Source of the DNA: Caldilineaceae bacterium bin34
GTDB taxonomy: Bacteria; Chloroflexota; Anaerolineae; Caldilineales; Caldilineaceae
NCBI GenBank assembly: GCA_002238555.1
Contig: MPMO01000052.1
Location: 1 to 35,545 of the forward strand
DNA length: 35,545 nt
Direction: 5' to 3'
Of the stretch, positions 30,504 to 35,545 are shown one piece after another (position 1 is the first letter of the stretch; every line of letters begins with the position of its first letter). The position numbers and the translations under genes are program-made. The notes beneath the pieces are model-generated. The model had not been told where the DNA came from. It was given only the letters and a program-made list of their open reading frames with translations, and did no database searches.

Positions 30504-32086
30504 ACTCCGCGCCTGTGACCGGACGGGTTGGCCTGCGGCACCAGTCTGCGGGCATCCGCCGGAACATGCCCCAGCCCGTCCTTGAAGTGCGAGGGATCAC
30601 CAAACACTTCCCGGGGGTTGTGGCCAACCGGAACATCGACCTGGACCTGTCCCCGGGTGAAATCCTGGCGGTCCTGGGCGAGAACGGGGCCGGAAAGTCC
30701 ACGCTGATGAACATCATCTACGGGCTCCATCCCCCCACCTCGGGCTCCATTCGCGTCGGTGGCCGCCGCCTGGAATGCCGATCGCCCCGAGACGCCATCG
30801 CGGCCGGTATCGCGATGGTGCACCAGGACTTCCAGCTGGTACCCACCATGACCGTTCTGGAAAACATTGTCCTGGGTGTGGAAACCACGCGTCGCGGCGT
30901 GCTCGACCCGGCAACCGCCGAACGGGATGTGGACGAACTCTGCCAACGCTTCGGCGGTCAGTTGGACATCAATCTCCAGGCCGTGATTGACGACTTGCCG
31001 GTGGGCATGCGACAGCGCGTGGAGATTGTCAAGGCCCTGTACAGGGGCGCGCGCATTCTGATCCTGGACGAGCCGACCGCCGTGTTGACACCGCAGGAGA
31101 CGGGCAGCCTGTTCCAAATCATGCGCGGACTGCGCAATCAGGGAACCGGCATCATCTTCATCACCCACAAGCTGAAGGAAGTACCGGACGTAGCCGATCG
31201 CATCGTAGTGCTGCGGCAGGGAGCGGTGGTCGGCCACGCAAGGCCCGGCGCCACCACGGAACAGGCGTTGGCCACCATGATGGTGGGTCGTGTCCCTTCC
31301 CTGACCGTGCCCAAGACGACAGTCGTGCCCGGACCACCGATGCTTGAGGTCGACAACCTGACCGTACACCGGGACGACGGGACGATCGCCGTGGACCGGA
31401 TTTCGTTCGAGGTGAACCAGGGGGAAATCCTGGGATTGGCCGGCGTGCAGGGCAATGGCCAAACCGAACTGATCGGGGCGTTGACAGGTCTTCGTCCCGT
31501 GTCATCCGGCACCGTCCGGTTGAACGGGCGCGACACCACACAGGTCTCCGCCCGGCGCGTTGGCCGGGCGGGAGGCACCGGCCACATTCCGGAGGACCGG
31601 CACACCCATGGCACGGTCGAGAGTTTTTCGGTTGCCCAAAATCTGGTCCTGAACCTTTGCAACCGACCGCCCTTTGCGCGTTGGGGCCTGCTGCGGCTTG
31701 AAGCCATCCGGGCCCACGCCAGACGCAAGGTGGCTGACTTCGACATCCGGACCACCAGCCTGGAGCAACCGTTGGGCAGTCTGTCCGGAGGCAACCAGCA
31801 GAAGCTGGTGGTGGCCCGCGAAATGCGGGACGGGCTGCAACTGCTGATTGCCAGCCAGCCGACCCGCGGGGTGGACATGGGCTCGGTGGAGTTCATCCAC
31901 CACCAAATCGTGCAGCAGCGGAATACCGGACGGGCAGTCCTCCTGGCAAGCTACGATATGGACGAGATCCTGGCCTTGGCGGACCGCATTGCGGTCATGT
32001 TCGAGGGCCGTTTGATCGGCCTGTTCCCCGCCGCGCAGGTTGACCGCAACCGCCTGGGCCTGCTCATGTCGGGAATTCCGGCCTAG
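30500..32086 (+). CDS. Double-domain ABC ATPase of nucleoside/simple-sugar importer
   Basis: A 528-residue protein with two fused nucleotide-binding domains that powers the two preceding permeases. Domain 1 has Walker A GENGAGKST (60-68), the Q-loop AMVHQDFQL, and VGMRQRVEIVKAL with ILILDEPTAVLTPQE. Domain 2 has the family's degenerate Walker A GVQGNGQTEL, the signature LSGGNQQKLVVAREM and LLIASQPTRGVDMG, where Asp-Glu is replaced by Ser-Gln as in relatives. The GTG start overlaps the previous stop; ATG 30566 would remove 22 residues without touching the ATPase. The stop TAG shares its TA with the insertion site of the downstream IS630-type element. No substrate-binding protein gene is seen in this window. 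Confidence 0.93.
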   Translation: MNSAPVTGRVGLRHQSAGIRRNMPQPVLEVRGITKHFPGVVANRNIDLDLSPGEILAVLGENGAGKSTLMNIIYGLHPPTSGSIRVGGRRLECRSPRDAIAAGIAMVHQDFQLVPTMTVLENIVLGVETTRRGVLDPATAERDVDELCQRFGGQLDINLQAVIDDLPVGMRQRVEIVKALYRGARILILDEPTAVLTPQETGSLFQIMRGLRNQGTGIIFITHKLKEVPDVADRIVVLRQGAVVGHARPGATTEQALATMMVGRVPSLTVPKTTVVPGPPMLEVDNLTVHRDDGTIAVDRISFEVNQGEILGLAGVQGNGQTELIGALTGLRPVSSGTVRLNGRDTTQVSARRVGRAGGTGHIPEDRHTHGTVESFSVAQNLVLNLCNRPPFARWGLLRLEAIRAHARRKVADFDIRTTSLEQPLGSLSGGNQQKLVVAREMRDGLQLLIASQPTRGVDMGSVEFIHHQIVQQRNTGRAVLLASYDMDEILALADRIAVMFEGRLIGLFPAAQVDRNRLGLLMSGIPA

Positions 32087-32096
32087 TGGGTCAACT

Positions 32097-33341
32097 TCAC
32101 TCAAAAGTAGGGTACAGGTGCAGGAGTTTGATGCGGGCATCCTCGGTCGTGAACTGCCAGTGCACGGGCGTGCCCAGGGCATTGCGGGCCTGCACCCAGG
32201 CCGCGATCTCGGCCCGCAGCACGGCCTCGCTTGCGATGCGCCGGTCCAGGCACTGCGCGGCCAGGGCCGCGAACTCGATTTCGGCGATGTTGAGCCAACT
32301 GCCATGCTTGGGTGTGTAGTGCCATTCCAGCCGCGATGCGCCGCGCCTCGGCCGGGGGAAGGTCTCGCAGGGCACGCTGGGGTGGTGCGTGTTGAGGTTG
32401 TCGCAGACCAGAACCACCTTCTTGGCCTGCGGGAAATGCACGTCCACCAGGTCGCGCAGGACCGCGGCGAAATCCCGCTTCGTGCGCCGGGCCGTGACCT
32501 TGACCGTGCGCCAGCCCTGCTTGGGGGTCGCCAGCATAAACAGGTTGCAGACCCCGTGGCGCCGGTACTCGTAGTCGTAGCGGACCGGCTGGCCGGGTGC
32601 CGGCGGCTGCGGTACGCGCGTTTCCGCGACCAGCTGCTTGCTGGTCTCGTCCACGCAGACCACCGGGCAGCGGTCGTCCGGGGAACGCCGGTAGACTTCC
32701 AGCACGTCCTCTCTGTTGTGTACGAAGGCGGCATTGGCCTGCGGGGGGATGCACCGGCACTTCTTCTGCCACGGCTTCAGCGCGTTTTTTTGAGTGCCCG
32801 GCGCACCGTTTCGGGCGCGATCGAGTCCACCACCTCCAAGGCCACCAGTTCGGCCGCCAGCCGCTTCAGCGTCCCGCGGGCGCGGCTTGCGCTGCAGGGC
32901 CGCCTCCATCCCCCCGGGACCAGGGCCTGGCGCGCCCGGGACACGGTCATGGCGGTCACGGCCACGGCCTCCGCCGTCCGCGCGTCGGTCCAGGCCGGTC
33001 CGGCACTGTTTCAATCTCGTTGATATTGGTTCCAGGCCGTCCTCGGCCTGTTCCGTGCGCGGGCAGCAGGTTTGATTTGCTGGTCTCAGGCCATGTCATG
33101 TGCCATCAACTGAGGCGGGGGTAGGCAGGGGACGGAACACGGGAAGGTGCCGATGCAGCGACCTGAGCAAAATCAACGAAACTGAAACAGTGCCGGCCGG
33201 TCCCTCCGGTCCCTGGTCGCAGAGCAGCCAGATTTGGGCCCGGCGCCGGGCCTGGGTCTTGGGCGAGCCGCAGGCGACCCGCTGCTTCCAATACACTCGT
33301 TCCTCGGGAGTCAGTTCCACCAGGAAGCGCTTGTGGGACAT
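32097..33341 (-). pseudogene. IS630-type DDE transposase, interrupted and frameshifted
   Basis: Pieces of one transposase lie in order. The N-terminal helix-turn-helix starts at ATG 33341 (MSHKRFLVELTPEER). The 193-bp MITE interrupts it after GPEGPA. Then WTDARTAEAVAVTAMTVSRA resumes and, if the insert and one duplication copy are removed, is in frame. The frame changes at a G6 run (32910-32915) before MEAALQRKPRPR. A deletion of roughly 25 codons precedes GTLKRLAAELVALEVV. A7 (32785-32791) is one base short for RRALKKNALKPW. The catalytic half is intact with VVCVDETSKQL (first Asp), VLVCDNLNTH (second Asp) and HGSWLNIAEIEF (Glu). The protein as a whole cannot be made normally. Confidence 0.85.
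33002..33194. mobile_element. 193-bp MITE nested in the IS630 transposase
   Basis: Terminal inverted repeats of 23 bp (33002-33024 and 33172-33194) begin GGCACTGTTTCA and differ at two positions. Both sides carry the 9-bp direct repeat GGCCGGTCC (32993-33001 and 33195-33203), the target duplication. Removal of the insert plus one repeat restores the transposase frame exactly. There is no open frame of its own. TIRs starting GGC and a 9-bp duplication resemble the IS903 group of the IS5 family, so it was probably moved in trans by such a transposase. The family assignment is tentative. Confidence 0.85.
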
Positions 33342-33443
33342 GGGGAGCTCTCGGCGACAAGGGATGACAAAGATCGTGGCCGGTACCGGCACCGGTGGGC
33401 CACCCATCCATGCTACACCCCACATTGACACAAAGTTAGCCCA

Positions 33444-33590
33444 CTAGAATGCCGGCATCCAGCTGTCCAGCGCCAGATAACGGTAGAGGGTGGGGCGGCT
33501 GACGCCCACGGCCCGCCAGATGTAGTTGAGGGACAACGAGGGGTCCTGTCTGATGGTCCGCGCCGTCATCACTCGCGGCCGGCTTCCTGT
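33444..33590 (-). pseudogene. C-terminal helix-turn-helix relic of a serine recombinase/resolvase
   Basis: The minus-strand frame reads SRPRVMTARTIRQDPSLS, then NYIWRAVGVSRPTLYRYLAL and a stop. This is the DNA-binding tail of Hin/resolvase proteins (GRPRxMT...GVSRxTLYRYL). The catalytic domain is missing; upstream the DNA belongs, in another frame, to the end of the LRR gene. Its TAG stop is completed at the IS630 TA site. An ATG at 33569 overlaps the LRR stop (TGATG), so a 41-residue peptide could be made, but a relic is more likely. Confidence 0.6.
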
Positions 33591-35464
33591 TCCGTGCCGG
33601 ACTCCTCGCATACGGGCATGGCTGGGCATTGGCAGATAGAGACCAGGGACGGGGGGATACAGCCCGTAAGTTGATTCGGATAGAGCCACAAGGTGCGCAG
33701 CTGGGGCAATGCCGCCAATTCCGGGGGGATAGGTCCCGTCAACTGGTTGACATGCAGATACAGCTCCCACAGCTTGGTGAGCTGGCCCATTTCTGCCGGG
33801 ATGCCTCCCGTCAAGTGGTTGCCTTGCAGAGCCAGGCTGCGCAGTGACCGCAGCTGGCCGAGTTCCACCGGGATGGGGCCGGTCAGGTAGTTGCTGTGTA
33901 GCAATAGATAACACAAGTGGCTGAGCTGGCCGAGTTCCGGGGGGATAGCCCCCGTTAACCGGTTGTGGTGCAACTCCAGTCTATCCAGTTGGCGCAGTTG
34001 GCCGAGTTCCGCCGGGATGGTCCCCGTCAACTGGTTGTAGGACAAATTCAGCGTACTCAGGCCAGCGAGCTGGCCGAGTTCCGCCGGGATGGTCCCCATC
34101 AACTGGTTGTAGGACAAATTCAGCGTACTCAGGCCAGCGAGCTGGCCGAGGGCAGGGGGGATAGGGCCCATCAGCTGGTTGCGGCTCAGATTCAGAGACC
34201 GCAGTCGGGGGAAGGGACCCAGGACTGCCGGCACGGTCAACCGGTTGTAGGACAAATCCAACCACCGCAACTGCGGGAGTTGGCCCAGAGCGGTGGGCAG
34301 GGGGCCGGTCAGCTGGTTGTGACCCAAAGACAGCCACTGCAGCTGCGTGAGCTGGCCCAGGGCCGGCGGAATGGGACCCGTCAGCTGGTTGTGACCCAAA
34401 TACAGCCGTTGCAGCTGCGGGAGTTGGCCCAACTCCGGGGGGATGGCACCCGTCAGCTGGTTGTGACTCAAAGACAGCCACTGCAGCTGCGTGAGCTGGC
34501 CCAGGGCCGGCGGAATGGGACCCGTCAGCTGGTTGTGACTCAAAGCCAGCCACTGCAGCTGCGTGAGCTGGCCCAGGGCCGGCGGAATGGGACCCGTCAG
34601 CTGGTTGTCACCCAAAGACAGCCACTGCAGCTGAGCGAGTTGGCCCAACTCCGGGGGGATGGCACCCGTCAGCTGGCTGTCTTCCATACGCAGATTCTGC
34701 AATTGCGTGAGTTGGCCCAACTCCGGGGGGATGGCACCCGTCAGCTGGTTGTCACCCAAAGACAGCCACTGCAGCTGCGTGAGCTGGCCCAGGGCCGGCG
34801 GAATGGGACCCGTCAGCTGGTTGTCTTCCAAAAACAGCCGTTGCAACTGCGTGAGTTGGCCCAGGAATAGGGGGATAGGACCCGTCAGTTGGTTGTGACC
34901 CAAAGCCAGCAACTGCAGTTGCGTGAGCTGGCCCAGGGCCGGCGGAATGGGACCCGTCAGCTGGTTGTTCCATAACCGCAGCCTTTGGAGCTGGGCGAGT
35001 TGGCCCAAGGCCGGCGGAATGGGACCCGTCAACTGATTTAACCGCAGATCCAGGACCTCCAACTGCGCCAGTTGGCCCAGTTCCGGAGGCAGGGAACCCG
35101 TCAATTGGTTGCCTACCAAGTCCAGGGCCTGCAGTTGGCTCAGTTGGCCCAACCGCGGCGGCAGGGATCCAGCCAGACGCTTCTCCCGGATTTCCAAAGC
35201 CACCACCCGCCCCGGATCCCCGGCCACACGGACCCCGATAAAATCCTCAATCCGGTTTTCGCGGTGCCAGCTGAGGAGGAGCTCCGTATTGGCACCCTGT
35301 AGCGTGTCCCGGACCGCCAGCAGCACTTCCTTGTCACAGTGCAGGCTGGGGGATGGGCCTGTCGCGGGACACGGCGGCTTCCCGCTGGCCGGATCAACGC
35401 AGCCCCCGGCCAGCACCAGCAGACACAGACTGATCAAGTAGCGGCTCATTTCTTGGGGCAGCAT
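33569..35464 (-). CDS. Leucine-rich-repeat lipoprotein with plant-like 24-residue repeats
   Basis: A 631-residue surface protein. The N-terminus has a signal with lipobox-like LAGGC (Cys22), so it is probably a lipoprotein. Residues about 43-84 (KEVLLAVRDTLQG, LLSWHREN, FIGVRVAGDPG) resemble the N-cap of plant receptor-type LRRs. About 21 repeats follow with consensus LxLxxNQLTGPIPPxLGQLxQL. All are 24 residues except an irregular 22-residue repeat in the middle (RWLDLSYNRLTVPAVLGPFP). The C-terminal tail is cysteine-bearing. LRRs bind proteins; relatives in host-associated bacteria are thought to mediate contact with eukaryotes or other cells. ATG 35464 is used; ATG 35449 is possible. The last codons come from recombinase-derived DNA. 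Confidence 0.9.
   Translation of the reverse strand: MLPQEMSRYLISLCLLVLAGGCVDPASGKPPCPATGPSPSLHCDKEVLLAVRDTLQGANTELLLSWHRENRIEDFIGVRVAGDPGRVVALEIREKRLAGSLPPRLGQLSQLQALDLVGNQLTGSLPPELGQLAQLEVLDLRLNQLTGPIPPALGQLAQLQRLRLWNNQLTGPIPPALGQLTQLQLLALGHNQLTGPIPLFLGQLTQLQRLFLEDNQLTGPIPPALGQLTQLQWLSLGDNQLTGAIPPELGQLTQLQNLRMEDSQLTGAIPPELGQLAQLQWLSLGDNQLTGPIPPALGQLTQLQWLALSHNQLTGPIPPALGQLTQLQWLSLSHNQLTGAIPPELGQLPQLQRLYLGHNQLTGPIPPALGQLTQLQWLSLGHNQLTGPLPTALGQLPQLRWLDLSYNRLTVPAVLGPFPRLRSLNLSRNQLMGPIPPALGQLAGLSTLNLSYNQLMGTIPAELGQLAGLSTLNLSYNQLTGTIPAELGQLRQLDRLELHHNRLTGAIPPELGQLSHLCYLLLHSNYLTGPIPVELGQLRSLRSLALQGNHLTGGIPAEMGQLTKLWELYLHVNQLTGPIPPELAALPQLRTLWLYPNQLTGCIPPSLVSICQCPAMPVCEESGTEQEAGRE
33646..35212. 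repeat. Tandem 72-bp repeats encoding the LRR array
   Basis: About 21 copies of a 72-bp unit. Copies between about 34290 and 35010 are nearly identical at the DNA level (for example the recurring CCCGTCAGCTGGTTGT), whereas those at either edge are more diverged. This pattern points to recent expansion in the middle by unequal exchange or slippage. Confidence 0.85.
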
Positions 35465-35545
35465 GGTCCAGTTTCAGGGAGCAACAAAGGCGAGGGGCAG
35501 GAGGCACCAGCCTTCAAGATACCACCGTGGGAGGTGAGAGGTGTA

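Larger units (their letters stand above)
32086..33444 (-). mobile_element. IS630-family insertion sequence, inactivated
   Basis: A 1359-bp element bounded by TA on both sides (32084-32085 and 33445-33446), the IS630/mariner target. The ends are imperfect inverted repeats: GTGGGTCAACTT on the left and GTGGGCTAACTT read inward from the right. It contains one damaged transposase on the minus strand. Without the 193-bp nested element and its 9-bp duplication it would be about 1157 bp, normal for the family. Confidence 0.85.

Noticed and set aside
30500..32086. ABC ATPase truncated by the IS630 insertion
   Set aside because: The stop is TAG with or without the element, and the protein ends in LLMSGIPA, the normal end of the family.
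32097..33014. Intact IS630 transposase from a single minus-strand frame
   Set aside because: The N-terminal third of that frame is low-complexity out-of-frame translation; the true N-terminal helix-turn-helix lies in other frames beyond the MITE.

Overview
A high-GC bacterial chromosome segment with dense, often overlapping genes. It holds core translation and DNA-repair genes, a membrane redox pair, a nucleoside-type ABC importer, and one accessory end carrying broken mobile elements and a plant-style leucine-rich-repeat lipoprotein. The lineage cannot be fixed from the sequence alone. BdbC/BdbD-type disulfide proteins, a single-chain GlyQS, the SNF2/SWIM pair and GPIPPxLGQL-type LRRs would fit an uncultured, possibly host- or sponge-associated Chloroflexota-like bacterium, but this is a low-confidence inference.

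Region 1 (1-14957, all on the minus strand) is a directon of eleven genes with overlaps or short gaps. In transcription order: BdbD/DsbA-like thiol oxidoreductase, a DsbB domain fused to cytochrome c, an Ig-like membrane-anchored protein, pth, mfd, a site-2-protease homologue, fused glyQS, a 95-residue unknown, a UvrD-type helicase, a cyclophilin, and a lipoprotein cut by the window edge. Overlapping stop/start codons (ATGA at pth/mfd and at Ig-like/pth) suggest shared transcription and translational coupling. A 530-bp gap separates this directon from a plus-strand short-chain dehydrogenase (15488-16453). That gene converges on a two-gene SNF2 helicase/SWIM-like unit (16473-20593, minus).

Region 2 (21078-27647, plus strand) begins with a near-consensus promoter for aspS. 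Downstream of aspS, a second near-consensus promoter is followed by about 175 nt that fold like 6S RNA (closing stem, central bubble with a 3'-side hairpin, long apical stem) and end in a T6 run. Then come a metallo-beta-lactamase-fold protein that has lost metal ligands, a RecB/Cas4-like nuclease with four Fe-S-type cysteines, and an extended RecJ.

Region 3 (27648-32086, plus strand) has a decayed TnpB (IS200/IS605) relic, then two permeases and a double-NBD ATPase of a BmpA-type nucleoside importer. No substrate-binding protein gene is in view.

Region 4 (32086-35545) is the accessory end. An IS630-family element sits exactly at the ATPase stop codon. Its transposase is broken and is itself interrupted by a 193-bp MITE with 23-bp inverted repeats and a 9-bp target duplication. 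Beyond it lie the C-terminal helix-turn-helix of a serine recombinase and a lipoprotein with about 21 nearly identical 24-residue LRRs.
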